64,000 nt of DNA, from contig OZ244938.1 of NCBI GenBank assembly GCA_965222175.1, positions 2,728,001-2,792,000 of the forward strand, in the 5' to 3' direction. Under the pieces are notes generated by a model. That model did no database searches, was not told the DNA's origin, and saw only the letters and a program-made list of their open reading frames with translations. The position numbers were made by a program, and so were the translations under genes. Within the stretch, counting starts at the first letter, position 1; every line of letters starts with the position of its first letter. Source of the DNA: NORP240 sp965222175. GTDB taxonomy: Bacteria; Pseudomonadota; Gammaproteobacteria; Pseudomonadales; Pseudohongiellaceae. Of the stretch, positions 28,680 to 37,499 are shown piece after piece.

Positions 28680-28753
28680 GGAACCTCTGACAAATTATGG
28701 AAGTGCCCGACAGGCCCTGCCCGAAGGGCTTTCCATAATTTGTCAGAGGTTCC
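28680..28753. repeat. Family A inverted-repeat element, copy 3 (minimal, perfect palindrome ends)
   Basis: 74 bp between the divergent rluD and bamD. The terminal arms are perfect: GGAACCTCTGACAAATTATG and GAA at the left pair with their complement at the right. The remaining ~28-nt centre contains its own CAGGCCC/CGAAGGGC pairing. It is followed by CTAG on the right, but ACAG precedes it on the left. In RNA or single-stranded DNA it would form a long hairpin. Confidence 0.88.
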
Positions 28754-28850
28754 CTAGGCTTACCAGGTTGCCTGTGGTTAAATAGGCGCCGGAATTGCAA
28801 CGGTAGTCGCCCAGATTCTTCATCAATTCGACAAATATTCGATCCAGCAG

Positions 28851-29876
28851 ATGTCCCGCAGTACAGCCCCAATCCGATTCAGTTCCCAGTTGTCAGGGCT
28901 GCTTGCCCGGACACTGATTATTCTCAGCTGTGCCCTGATGTTGCAGGGCTGCGGCCTGTTCGGTGGCGACGATGAGGACGAGTTTGCCAACCTGAGCACC
29001 GAGGAGCAGTTTTATCAGCGTGCCCTGCAACAACTCAACTCACAGAATTTCCGGGGAGCGATAGCCACCTACCAGGCCCTGGAAGCGCGCTTCCCTTTCG
29101 GGCGATTCGCCACCCAGGCCCAGATCGAACTGGTCTATGCCTACTACCGCAATGGTGATCTGGAAGCGGCCATCGCCGCTGCCGACCGGTTTATCCGGCT
29201 TAATCCTGAAGACCCCAACGTGGACTACGCAATTTACATGAAGGGCCTGTCGTCATTTACCGCGGACAACAGCCTGCTGGATCGATTTCTGCCTACGGAC
29301 CCATCCAGGCGGGACCCCGGCAAGGCCAGGGAATCGTTTGCCGAGTTTTCCCAGTTATTGGCGCTATACCCTGACAGCCCGTACGCTGCGGACGCACGTG
29401 CCCGGATGATCTACCTGCGTAACAGCCTGGCCCGCTATGAAATCCATGTGGCCGACTATTACATGGTGCGTCGGGCCTACATTGCCGCGCTGAACCGGGC
29501 GAAGTACGTAGTCGAGAATTTTCAGGGAACGCCGGCTGTGTCCGACGGCATGGCCATCATGGTGGAATGCTATCTGCGTCTGGGTCTCAATGACCTGGCG
29601 AACACCTCCCTGGCAATACTCCGGGAAAACTACCCGCAACATGCCTCGCTGGACGACGACGGCGAATTCGTGGTGCGCAGAGACGTAACCGATCCTTCCC
29701 TGCTGTATACAGCCACCTTCGGCCTGCTGGGAGAAAATCGACGTGAGGCTCAGCTGGCCCCTGTAGCCAGACCCCGAACTTCGGGCAGCCAGGAAATCAT
29801 CAATGCCCAGGAAGAACCGGGCCAGGATCAGGGCCGTTCATGGCTGAGCATCCTCACTTTCGGACTATTCGACTGA
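28851..29876 (+). CDS. bamD: Outer-membrane assembly lipoprotein BamD
   Basis: 341 aa, longer than E. coli BamD (245 aa) mainly at the C-terminus. An essential part of the BAM complex that inserts barrel proteins into the outer membrane. A lipoprotein signal peptide ends in the lipobox LMLQGC (Cys34). TPR repeats follow: EEQFYQRALQQLNSQNFRGA, YQALEARFPFGRFATQAQIE and VYAYYRNGDLEAAIAAADRF; then GLSSFTADNSLLDRFLPTDP and the conserved RMIYLRNSLARYEIHVADYY. The last ~90 residues extend past the core and include a proline- and glutamine-containing linker. A family A palindrome lies about 100 bp upstream, in the promoter region. Confidence 0.95.
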   Translation: MSRSTAPIRFSSQLSGLLARTLIILSCALMLQGCGLFGGDDEDEFANLSTEEQFYQRALQQLNSQNFRGAIATYQALEARFPFGRFATQAQIELVYAYYRNGDLEAAIAAADRFIRLNPEDPNVDYAIYMKGLSSFTADNSLLDRFLPTDPSRRDPGKARESFAEFSQLLALYPDSPYAADARARMIYLRNSLARYEIHVADYYMVRRAYIAALNRAKYVVENFQGTPAVSDGMAIMVECYLRLGLNDLANTSLAILRENYPQHASLDDDGEFVVRRDVTDPSLLYTATFGLLGENRREAQLAPVARPRTSGSQEIINAQEEPGQDQGRSWLSILTFGLFD

Positions 29877-30041
29877 CGACAACGGTCAGTCCTGCTGAAC
29901 GTCGCCTCACTGATCTTGATTCCCGAATCTGGCTATTCGCCGGCTATCTCCGATAAAGCAGACCGGTAGCCTGTAAACCTAATTCCGGCTCATGCGTTCT
30001 GTAACAAGGGGAATCTGAAACTGCGCGGAGTGGCCGTTATA

Positions 30042-30674
30042 ATGAACAATGCGGTTTTGAATCTACCCCGATTTACCGGGATTCACGAGCACAGAACCTT
30101 GGAAAGTCAGCAAATTGTTCGGGAGAACAATCTGGATAAATTACAACAGCTGGACCGCTTTCTGGCTGATATTCAAGGCCGTGCTTTTCGCATCGCGCAA
30201 CTGGCCACGGGCAGTACGGACGATGCCCTGGATCTGGTGCAGGACGCCATGTTCAAGCTGGTCGAGAAATACAGTGAACGGCCCGCCGGTGAGTGGCAGC
30301 CGCTGTTTTACCGGATTCTGCACAGCCGGATTAATGACTGGTTCCGGCGCAATAGTGTCCGCGGTCGACATCAGGTGGCAGCAAACCGACTTGTTTCCGG
30401 AAACGAGGACGAAGATCCCATCCAGGCCAGTGCCGATCCCAACGGCAGAAGCCCGGAACAGCAGCTACAGACAGCCTCCGGTATGGAAGAGCTGCAAATG
30501 GCGTTACAGAGCCTGCCGTTCAGGCAACAGCAGGCGTTTCTGCTGCGTGCCTGGGAAGGACTCAGCGTCAAACAGACTGCAGCAGCAATGGACTGTGCCG
30601 AGGGTAGCGTGAAAACGCACTATTCCCGGGCAATCCACAATCTCCGTGAACAACTGGGAGACTACTGTCCATGA
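30042..30674 (+). CDS. ECF-type RNA polymerase sigma factor
   Basis: 210 aa from the ATG at 30042; a GTG at 30030 in frame is an alternative. Region 2: RAFRIAQLATGSTDDALDLV then QDAMFKLVEKY and WQPLFYRILHSRINDWFRRN, the DxxQD and FYRILHSRxxDWxRR features of group 4 sigma factors. Region 4: LPFRQQQAFLLRAWEGLSVK and QTAAAMDCAEGSVKTHYSRA, a clear -35-binding helix-turn-helix. It is the first gene of a four-gene operon and overlaps the next by 4 nt. Such operons usually couple the sigma factor to a membrane anti-sigma protein; here the second gene has that position. Target genes are unknown. Confidence 0.9.
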   Translation: MNNAVLNLPRFTGIHEHRTLESQQIVRENNLDKLQQLDRFLADIQGRAFRIAQLATGSTDDALDLVQDAMFKLVEKYSERPAGEWQPLFYRILHSRINDWFRRNSVRGRHQVAANRLVSGNEDEDPIQASADPNGRSPEQQLQTASGMEELQMALQSLPFRQQQAFLLRAWEGLSVKQTAAAMDCAEGSVKTHYSRAIHNLREQLGDYCP

Positions 30675-31273
30675 GCCGTGGCGAACGGGAAAAACTGGCG
30701 GAGCGAATCAGGGCAAGACTTGATGGAGGACTGGACTCACTGGAGCCGGACGTATTGCGGCGGCTGAACGAGAGTCGCTACAGGGCGATTCACCAGCAAA
30801 CCGTCTCATGCGTAGCGGAGTCCGCCGGAACCGGCGAGTCCGTGAGTATTCCTGGCTCGCAACGTGACGCAGGCAACAGCGATGAACGCCTGGTTGCCGC
30901 GATAAAGGCCAGCCTGAATGGCAGCTCGAAAAGACTTTCGCCGGAAGTTAACACACGGCTGGACTGGGCAAGAGCAACCGCAATTTCCGGCAAACGCAGC
31001 TCTATGGAGCCCGACCCTGAACAATACGGCAACCGGTGGTGGCAGCTCATCGGATTCTTTCGGGGAAGCAGATTGGCAGCCCTGACCAGCACCATCGCCG
31101 GATTGTGCGTCCTGGCAACGGCGGTATTACTGGTCGATCTCGGACCTGACCGGCAATCAGGACCCGAACTGGTGGATGTCGAGGTATTACTGTTTTCATC
31201 GAATGAGGACCTTGACCTGGCCGACAACCTGGAATTCTATCTGTGGCTGGCCGACAATGGCTTGCCAAACTAG
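30671..31273 (+). CDS. Single-pass membrane protein, probable anti-sigma partner
   Basis: 200 aa. It overlaps the sigma-factor gene by 4 nt. The N-terminal cytoplasmic part carries two related segments: ARLDGGLDSLEPDVLRRLNE-SRYRAI (residues ~16-41) and ASLNGSSKRLSPEVNTRLDW-ARATAI (~78-103). Both have the pattern L-x5-6-L-x-P-x-V-x2-RL-x4-R-x-AI that I associate with DUF3619-like proteins next to ECF sigma factors. One membrane helix follows (about 132-152, LAALTSTIAGLCVLATAVLL), then an acidic C-terminal part (~48 residues) ending in FYLWLADNGLPN. Position and topology suggest an anti-sigma factor, but no zinc-finger ASD motif (HxxxCxxC) is present, so this is inference. Confidence 0.65.
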   Translation: MSRGEREKLAERIRARLDGGLDSLEPDVLRRLNESRYRAIHQQTVSCVAESAGTGESVSIPGSQRDAGNSDERLVAAIKASLNGSSKRLSPEVNTRLDWARATAISGKRSSMEPDPEQYGNRWWQLIGFFRGSRLAALTSTIAGLCVLATAVLLVDLGPDRQSGPELVDVEVLLFSSNEDLDLADNLEFYLWLADNGLPN

Positions 31274-31553
31274 GTCCGCGGGATTGTGCGCCATGATTCT
31301 GCTGGGTTTCCAGGCGGAAGTGTCCGGTGCTGATAGCGAGGCACAGCAGTCAACATTACCCGACCTGGAATTTCTGGAGTTTCTGGGTCAGTTTGAAACA
31401 GACTCCGGGGAATGGATGAGTCCAGCGGACCTGGTCCAACCGGATTTCGACCAGCTGTTGCAGGCAATCGATGCGACTGATGAACATGATACAACTGAGG
31501 GAGAAGACGCTGACAACGCTTCTCTGGCGCCAGATGAGGCAGACGATGCCTAG
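31257..31553 (+). CDS. Small exported acidic protein in the sigma-factor operon
   Basis: 98 aa. I choose the ATG at 31257, 17 nt inside the previous gene, because it gives a compact signal peptide: MACQTRSAGLCAMILLGFQA then EVSGADSE. The mature part begins acidic and contains LPDLEFLEFLGQFETDSGEW followed by MSPADL, then ends in a run rich in Asp and Glu (DEHDTTEGEDADNASLAPDE). The LEFLGxFETxxGEW phrase is the part most likely to be conserved. The stop overlaps the next gene start by 8 nt. No enzymatic motif is seen. I have no function to offer; its operon position links it to the sigma factor and the DUF3106 protein. Confidence 0.75.
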   Translation: MACQTRSAGLCAMILLGFQAEVSGADSEAQQSTLPDLEFLEFLGQFETDSGEWMSPADLVQPDFDQLLQAIDATDEHDTTEGEDADNASLAPDEADDA

Positions 31554-32175
31554 ACGAAACGTAATTACGCATTTTCTTCCCGGCCTGTTGCTGGGCTGGC
31601 TGCTGACCATGGGTGGCGGCATCGCCATGGCCCAGGAAAAGCTATCCTGGAGCGACCTGAGCAATGCCGAACAGCGTGTACTGCAGCAGATGGAAGAACA
31701 ATGGGAGGATCTCAGCGCCGAACGACAGGAGCGGCTGCGCCGGGGGGCTTCCCGGTGGTTGCGCATGGATGCCCAGGAAAGACAGTCTGCCCAGTCAACT
31801 CAGCGCCGCTTTCAGAACCTGTCGCCCCGTCAGCAACGGCAGATTCTCCAGCGATTTCGCCAGTTCAATGAGCTGGAAAGCGCACAGCAGCAACGCCTGC
31901 GCAACATCCAGCGCCGCTTCCGCAACCTGCCGGCGGAAGAGCGTCAGCGTCTACGGGAATTGTTTGAAAATCAGGCCCAGCAGCAGCGCCAGGCACGGGA
32001 ACAACAGCAGCAGGAGCGGCAACGGTCCACGCGAGAGCGGATTCAGGACGTCCCGCGTGACCGATCCCAGGACAGGCCCGGCCGTAATCAGATCCCCCAA
32101 CTGCAGCCGGGCTCCCGTATCGTCCCGCAGAGATCATCGCCGGACAGACCGGTACCGGACCGCCGACGACGCTAG
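31546..32175 (+). CDS. DUF3106 exported basic protein
   Basis: 209 aa from the ATG at 31546, which lies within the previous stop region; further in-frame starts upstream would spoil the signal peptide. The signal peptide is MPRRNVITHFLPGLLLGWLL, ending AMA-Q. The mature part holds DUF3106 repeats built on W/R/Q heptads: LSNAEQRVLQQMEEQWEDLS, RLRRGASRWLRMDAQERQ and NLSPRQQRQILQRFRQFNEL. Each follows the theme 'LspeqrqrlqqrfrrwrnLpp'. The C-terminal quarter is Gln/Arg-rich and disordered. Function unknown; the family frequently follows an ECF sigma factor in gammaproteobacteria. Possibly a periplasmic stress (CpxP-like) protein, by the helical LxPxQR character alone. Confidence 0.85.
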   Translation: MPRRNVITHFLPGLLLGWLLTMGGGIAMAQEKLSWSDLSNAEQRVLQQMEEQWEDLSAERQERLRRGASRWLRMDAQERQSAQSTQRRFQNLSPRQQRQILQRFRQFNELESAQQQRLRNIQRRFRNLPAEERQRLRELFENQAQQQRQAREQQQQERQRSTRERIQDVPRDRSQDRPGRNQIPQLQPGSRIVPQRSSPDRPVPDRRRR

Positions 32176-32233
32176 CAGCCCTGGACTGTGCTGGCCGGCA
32201 CCTCGTTGCAGTCATCGAAATAGTTTCCCTAAG

Positions 32234-33889
32234 TCAATCTCCGATTTCCCAGGCATTGGTAATCGGGTAGCGACGATCACGTCCGAATCCACGCTTGGTC
32301 AATCGAACACCGACGGGACTCTGGCGTCTTTTGTATTCATTGAGATCAATCAGGCGCAGTACCTTCTTGACCACAGCCTCATCGAACCCCCTGGCAATAA
32401 TTGCCGCGGCACTCTGATCCTCCTCAACGTAAAGTTCCAGAATCTTATCCAGGGTTTCATAGGGTGGCAGGTTGTCTTCGTCGATCTGGCCGGGCGCCAG
32501 CTCAGCAGTGGGCGGACGGTCTATGACAACCTGTGGGATTATCTCGCGGGGCCGGGATTCGAACTGTTCATTCCGGTATCGAGCCAGGCGGTACACCATG
32601 GTCTTGGGCACATCTTTCAGAACATCGAATCCTCCGGCCATATCGCCGTAGAGAGTTGAGTAGCCAACGGCAATTTCACTCTTGTTTCCAGTCGTCAGCA
32701 CCAACAGCCCTTTTTTGTTGGATATCGCCATCAGCACAACGCCTCTGCAGCGGGCCTGGATATTCTGTTCACTGACATCCCGGGGGAGCCCGGCAAACTC
32801 CTCTTTCAGTGCATCGGTAAAAGCCTCAACCATCGTACCGATGGGTATCACCGAGTAGTCGACACCAAGAGTTGCAGCCTGTTGCCCAGCGGCTTCCCTG
32901 CTGATCTTCGCCGTGTATTCGAAAGGCATCATGACAGCCCTGACCCTGTCCCGCCCAAGGGCATCCACGGCCACCGCCAGGGTTACAGCCGAGTCGATAC
33001 CTCCGGAAAGCCCGATTACGACTCCCTTGAAGCCGTTCTTGTCGACGTAGTCCCGCACGCCGAGAACAAGTGCCTGGTAGATTTCTTCTTCCAGGGACGC
33101 AGATTTCAGCAGATCATGTTCAGGTATGCTTACCGGTTCACGGAGATTGCTGTCAATTTCCAGGTTTACCGGAATCAATTCTTCCTGGAAACTGGAAGCC
33201 AGCAGTTTGCACTTGCCGTCCTTGTCCACCACCATGGACGCGCCATCGAAAACCAGTTCATCCTGTCCGCCGACGAGATTTACGTAAACTATCGGCATCT
33301 CGCCGATGCGGGTACGTCGCTGCAGCAGCGTCTGTCGCTCCTTAACCTTGTTGAGGTGATAAGGTGATGCATTGATATTGACCATCAGCCTGGCACCTGC
33401 TGCCCTGGCCAGGCGCGTGGGCCCGTCCTGCCACAAATCCTCGCAGATAGTGAAAGCAGTCGGCACACCCTTAATGTCAATAACGCAGGGCAGGTCACCC
33501 GGGTCAAAATAGCGGCGTTCATCAAAGACCTGGTAGTTAGGCAACTGTTGCTTGTGATAGGTAGCCAGGACCTCGCCTTTTTTGATTACCGACAGCGCAT
33601 TGAACAGCCTGTCGCCGACCTTATGGGGGTACCCCACGACCAGATAGATATCAAGGTTGGCTGCAAGCAGCCTGTCCAGTGCTTTTTCTATCCTGTGTTT
33701 AATACTCGGTCGCAGCAACAGGTCTTCCGGCGGGTAGCTGATCAACGTCAGTTCCGGGAATGCCACCAGGTCTGCCTGGTGTTCGTCGATTGCCTGCCTG
33801 GCGACTTCCAGTACCCGGTCAGTATTGGCCTGGATGGCTCCCACGACCAGGTTGATCTGGGCTAAGACAATTTTAAACGGTTGCTGCAT
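32234..33889 (-). CDS. nadE: Glutamine-dependent NAD+ synthetase
   Basis: 551 aa from the ATG at 33889 (MQQPFKIVLAQINLVVGAIQ); 23 further in-frame codons upstream run into the repeat region and are not used. It makes NAD from deamido-NAD with glutamine as the nitrogen donor. N-terminal nitrilase-type glutaminase with the triad Glu in VAFPELTLISYPPEDL, Lys in ATYHKQQLPNYQVFDE and Cys in FTICEDLWQDG. C-terminal synthetase with the PP-loop VIGLSGGIDSAVTLAVAVDA, LTTGNKSEIAVGYSTLYGDM, and DRPPTAELAPGQ. Converges with the DUF3106 gene; divergent from pilS across a family A repeat. Confidence 0.97.
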   Translation of the reverse strand: MQQPFKIVLAQINLVVGAIQANTDRVLEVARQAIDEHQADLVAFPELTLISYPPEDLLLRPSIKHRIEKALDRLLAANLDIYLVVGYPHKVGDRLFNALSVIKKGEVLATYHKQQLPNYQVFDERRYFDPGDLPCVIDIKGVPTAFTICEDLWQDGPTRLARAAGARLMVNINASPYHLNKVKERQTLLQRRTRIGEMPIVYVNLVGGQDELVFDGASMVVDKDGKCKLLASSFQEELIPVNLEIDSNLREPVSIPEHDLLKSASLEEEIYQALVLGVRDYVDKNGFKGVVIGLSGGIDSAVTLAVAVDALGRDRVRAVMMPFEYTAKISREAAGQQAATLGVDYSVIPIGTMVEAFTDALKEEFAGLPRDVSEQNIQARCRGVVLMAISNKKGLLVLTTGNKSEIAVGYSTLYGDMAGGFDVLKDVPKTMVYRLARYRNEQFESRPREIIPQVVIDRPPTAELAPGQIDEDNLPPYETLDKILELYVEEDQSAAAIIARGFDEAVVKKVLRLIDLNEYKRRQSPVGVRLTKRGFGRDRRYPITNAWEIGD

Positions 33890-33943
33890 ATAAGCTGATC
33901 CCAGGATTACAAAAAGGCATTGATCGAACGATAACCGTACTAG

Positions 33944-34207
33944 TGAACCTCTGATCAATTATGGAAATACTCTGGCTTGCAGGCGAGTTCACTGACGAGG
34001 CGTCTTGCCGCCGGCATGCGACGGCCTGTCAAGGCGAGACAACGAAGGAAGTGGGCTCGCCTGAAAGCCCCGACCGGCGGGGCCTGTCGGGCGCCACTGC
34101 GGTGTTGTCGCGCTTGGCAAGGGGGACGGCCATTCCCTGCGCACGACGCCTTGCAGTAGCGCCCGACAGACTCCCGCAGAGCACTTCCATAATTGATCAG
34201 AGGTTCC
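33944..34207 (+). repeat. Family A inverted-repeat element, copy 4 (longest, with target duplication)
   Basis: 264 bp flanked by CTAG at 33940-33943 and 34208-34211, a 4-bp target duplication. Left end TGAACCTCTGATCAATTATG, right end CATAATTGATCAGAGGTTCC. The interior contains GCGAGTTCACTGACGAGGCG, GGCCTGTCAAGGCGAGACAA, CCGACCGGCGGGGCCTGTCG and CGACAGACTCCCGCAGAGCA. It has no coding capacity for a transposase. It lies between nadE and pilS, 36 bp ahead of the pilS start. Confidence 0.92.
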
Positions 34208-34243
34208 CTAGGAAACCAGCGGTGATTATAGGTCAATTGAGCA

Positions 34244-35908
34244 GTGAGCAGTAGCGAACAACAGCCTTTGCAACGTATAGCGGACACTGGCACCAACCAG
34301 TACACGAAACAGTTGAAAAACGTGTCACTGGTGTACAACACCTACCGTGTCGTTTTACCCATTGTTCTGTTGCTGACCTATCTCAGTAACTCAGGCCCAG
34401 CTGTCCTGGGAATAATGGGTCCACGTGTATTTGTCATCACGTGCGCGGTCTATGCCCTGATGGGTGTCGCGGTGGTCGTCCTCACCAATCTGATGAACCG
34501 GCTGTTCCTGGATCGTCGGTTTCAGATCGCCACGCTGACCTTCGACGTGCTCGTACTTGGTTGGCTGACTTACCTCAGTGGTGGCGTTGTAAGTGGCCTG
34601 GCGCTATTGCTGATAGCCAATGTGGCATCCGCCAGCATGCTTACCCAGGGGCGTATAGGTACATTCATCGCCGCGGTCGCCACGTTGTCAGTCATTTTTT
34701 CCGAGCTCTACCTTGCTCTCACGGTCAGCGAATTCAGTTCGCAATTTATCCAGTCAGGAATCCTTGGAATTATTCTGTTCGCCACGGCGCTTTATATTCA
34801 GGCCGTCAGCAGACGGGCACTGGATGCTGCGTTGCTTGCCGAAGAGCAGGCGACCAGCATCGTCGACCTGGAAAAGTTGAATAATGAAATAATCCAGCGC
34901 ATGCGCACCGGCATTGTTGTAGTCAGCCCTGACAATAAAATTGTGACGCTCAACAACGCCGCAAAGAGTTTACTTGGACCTATTCTTGAAACCGAATCGG
35001 AAGAAAACAGGAGTGGTTACCTCCTGCCTGGACAGCTCGAGGAACAGATTCGGCGCTGGCGCACGAATCCACTGATGCAGGGCGATCTTATCAAGGTGCC
35101 TGGGCCGGACGTGAGCCTGCAGGCCAATTTCGCCTACCTGGACCAGGATTCCGCATCCGACATTCTGGTTTTCATAGAAAATCAGTCCCGAATCATGCAG
35201 CGGATACGTCAAACCAAGCTGGCTTCCCTGGGACGATTGACCGCGAATATCGCTCACGAAATCAGAAATCCCCTGGGAGCAATCAGCCATGCCGGGCAGA
35301 TTCTCCAGGAAGCTGAACATCTCAATTCCGAGGAACACCGGCTGCTGGAAATTATCCTGACCCAAAGCGAGCGCATGAACAGAATCATTCAGGAAGTACT
35401 GGATGTCTCCCGGCACAAGGACCTGGCACCGAATCTGGTGGAGCTTGACAGTTGGCTGCTGAAGTTTATCCAACAGTACCGGGAGTCAAACGCCGGGTGT
35501 GATGAAATTGACTTTCAATACCAGGGAAAACGCATTCAGGTGCGCATCATAACCAGTCAGCTCGAGCGGGTTCTTACCAACCTGTTCGACAACGGCTTGC
35601 GCTACAGTCGAAAGGCAAACGGTGTCGCCACGCTCCGAGTAACAGCAGGACTGAAACGTGGTGCCGGTGGCCGAAAACAGCCCTTCATCAGCGTCATCGA
35701 CAAGGGTCCCGGGCTGGATGAGGACGCGGAATCCCGATTGTTTGAACCTTTTCACACTACCGAGACCAGCGGCACCGGCCTGGGACTTTATATCTCAAAG
35801 GAACTGTGCGAAGCTAATCAGGCGACGCTGGACTATAGTATTACCGACGATGGTACCAGCTGTTTCACGGTGAATTTCAGCAACTCCCACCCGAGTAATT
35901 CTGAATAA
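34244..35908 (+). CDS. pilS: Sensor histidine kinase PilS (type IV pili)
   Basis: 554 aa from a GTG. Membrane kinase that controls pilin transcription by phosphorylating PilR. Six N-terminal hydrophobic segments (residues ~30-190) match the polytopic PilS sensor, followed by a PAS-like region (TGIVVVSPDNKIVTLNNAAK), the dimerisation helix with His338 in LTANIAHEIRNPLGAISHAG, and the ATPase domain with NLFDNGLRYSR (N box), VIDKGPGLD (G1) and SGTGLGLYIS (G2). Followed 29 bp later by pilR. A family A repeat lies directly upstream, so the promoter is either within or just after it. Confidence 0.94.
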   Translation: MSSSEQQPLQRIADTGTNQYTKQLKNVSLVYNTYRVVLPIVLLLTYLSNSGPAVLGIMGPRVFVITCAVYALMGVAVVVLTNLMNRLFLDRRFQIATLTFDVLVLGWLTYLSGGVVSGLALLLIANVASASMLTQGRIGTFIAAVATLSVIFSELYLALTVSEFSSQFIQSGILGIILFATALYIQAVSRRALDAALLAEEQATSIVDLEKLNNEIIQRMRTGIVVVSPDNKIVTLNNAAKSLLGPILETESEENRSGYLLPGQLEEQIRRWRTNPLMQGDLIKVPGPDVSLQANFAYLDQDSASDILVFIENQSRIMQRIRQTKLASLGRLTANIAHEIRNPLGAISHAGQILQEAEHLNSEEHRLLEIILTQSERMNRIIQEVLDVSRHKDLAPNLVELDSWLLKFIQQYRESNAGCDEIDFQYQGKRIQVRIITSQLERVLTNLFDNGLRYSRKANGVATLRVTAGLKRGAGGRKQPFISVIDKGPGLDEDAESRLFEPFHTTETSGTGLGLYISKELCEANQATLDYSITDDGTSCFTVNFSNSHPSNSE

Positions 35909-35937
35909 TCATTTCATAACTACAGAAGCAGAAGATT

Positions 35938-37365
35938 ATGCAAGGCAAAGTCCTTATTGTTGATGACGAACCGGATATCCGTGAGTTGCTGGAGCTGACA
36001 CTCAAACGCATGTCGCTGGAAACCCAGAGCGCCGAAGATGTCCGCACTGCCAGGCAAAAGCTGAACTCTGACACATTCAATCTATGCCTCACCGACATGC
36101 GCCTGCCCGACGGGGACGGACTTGAACTTGTTGAACTGATCCAACAACACCACAAGAACATGCCGGTTGCGGTAATCACTGCCCACGGCAGCACCGAGAC
36201 TGCCATCCGGGCGATGAAGAACGGTGCCTTTGACTTCGTGTCCAAGCCGGTCGATCTGCAGAAACTGCGTTACCTGGTGGACTCCGCCATGCAGCTATCG
36301 GACTGGACGGCTGACGAAAGCGAAACTTCAACGGATGCACCAATGCCCGGCAGTCTTTCCGAGATAACGGGTACTAGTGAAAGTATCAATCTCCTTAAAA
36401 AACAGATAACCAAGCTGGCGCGAAGTCAGGCCCCGGTTTATATCAGCGGCGAATCCGGTAGCGGCAAGGAACTGGCCGCACGGGCCATACACGGTGAAAG
36501 CACACGGCGCCAGGGTCCGTTTATTGCCGTGAACTGCGGTGCCATACCCGACGACCTGATGGAGAGCGAACTTTTCGGTCACCGCAAGGGTAGTTTTACC
36601 GGTGCCGATCAGGATAAGGAAGGCCTGCTTCAGGCGGCCCAGGGAGGCACGCTGTTCCTGGACGAGATTGCCGATCTGCCCCTTCTCACCCAGGTCAAGC
36701 TGCTCAGGGTACTCCAGGAGAAAGCTTTCAGGCCCATCGGTGAGCAGAAGGAGATTCCACTGAACGCCAGGATTCTCAGTGCATCACACAAGAATCTGGC
36801 GGCTGAAGTTGAAGCGGGTCGTTTCCGTGAGGACCTGTTTTATCGGATCAACGTGATAGAACTTGCCATACCGCCACTGCGCGAGCGGCGCTCAGACATC
36901 GCAGATCTCTCCCGGGGTATTCTGCAGAAGATTGCCCGGGAGAACCACCAGGATGAATGCCGTCTGAGTGACGGCGCATTGGATAAACTGCTGCACCACG
37001 CCTTCCCTGGCAATGTCAGGGAACTTGAAAATATCCTGCAGCGGGCCGTGGCGCTGAGTGAACAGAATACGGTCTCTGCCGATGACCTGGAATTGTCGGG
37101 CGCACCACATGCAAGAACGTCGGCGCCAGAGCCGGAACTTGTCGGCGCGACTGACGAAGCAGTAACTGCAGCCGCTACCGATGTTCCTTCTCCGGCTCAA
37201 CACGGACCGGAATTTTCCCTCGAAAAGCACCTGGAAGCCATTGAAATAAAGGCCATTGAAAAGGCTCTGGAAGAGACACGCTGGAACAAGACCAAGGCCG
37301 CCAGGAAGCTGGGCATGTCGTTTCGGTCATTGCGTTACCGGCTGAAAAAGCTGGGCCTGGAGTAG
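35938..37365 (+). CDS. pilR: Sigma-54-dependent response regulator PilR
   Basis: 475 aa. Activates pilin genes with sigma-54 RNA polymerase. Receiver domain: VLIVDDEPDIRELLELTLKR, phospho-acceptor Asp53 in CLTDMRLPDGDG, and the conserved Lys in VSKPVDLQKL. AAA+ domain: Walker A GESGSGKELAARAIH, the sigma-54 contact loop as GSFTGAD, and Walker B TLFLDEIADLPLLTQVKLLR. C-terminal Fis-type HTH: IEKALEETRWNKTKAARKLG then MSFRSLRYRLKKLGLE. An alanine- and proline-rich linker of about 50 residues joins the last two. Pairs with pilS. Confidence 0.96.
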   Translation: MQGKVLIVDDEPDIRELLELTLKRMSLETQSAEDVRTARQKLNSDTFNLCLTDMRLPDGDGLELVELIQQHHKNMPVAVITAHGSTETAIRAMKNGAFDFVSKPVDLQKLRYLVDSAMQLSDWTADESETSTDAPMPGSLSEITGTSESINLLKKQITKLARSQAPVYISGESGSGKELAARAIHGESTRRQGPFIAVNCGAIPDDLMESELFGHRKGSFTGADQDKEGLLQAAQGGTLFLDEIADLPLLTQVKLLRVLQEKAFRPIGEQKEIPLNARILSASHKNLAAEVEAGRFREDLFYRINVIELAIPPLRERRSDIADLSRGILQKIARENHQDECRLSDGALDKLLHHAFPGNVRELENILQRAVALSEQNTVSADDLELSGAPHARTSAPEPELVGATDEAVTAAATDVPSPAQHGPEFSLEKHLEAIEIKAIEKALEETRWNKTKAARKLGMSFRSLRYRLKKLGLE

Positions 37366-37499
37366 ATTCTACTGCTCTGCGGAGTTGACGAAAAAATCCA
37401 GGCACCGAATATCTGGCAGATTTCCGGAATTGAACTAGACTTGAATCAGCAGAAAATGACATCAGTCACTTCGCCAGATCAAAGTTCTCGTCAGTTCCC

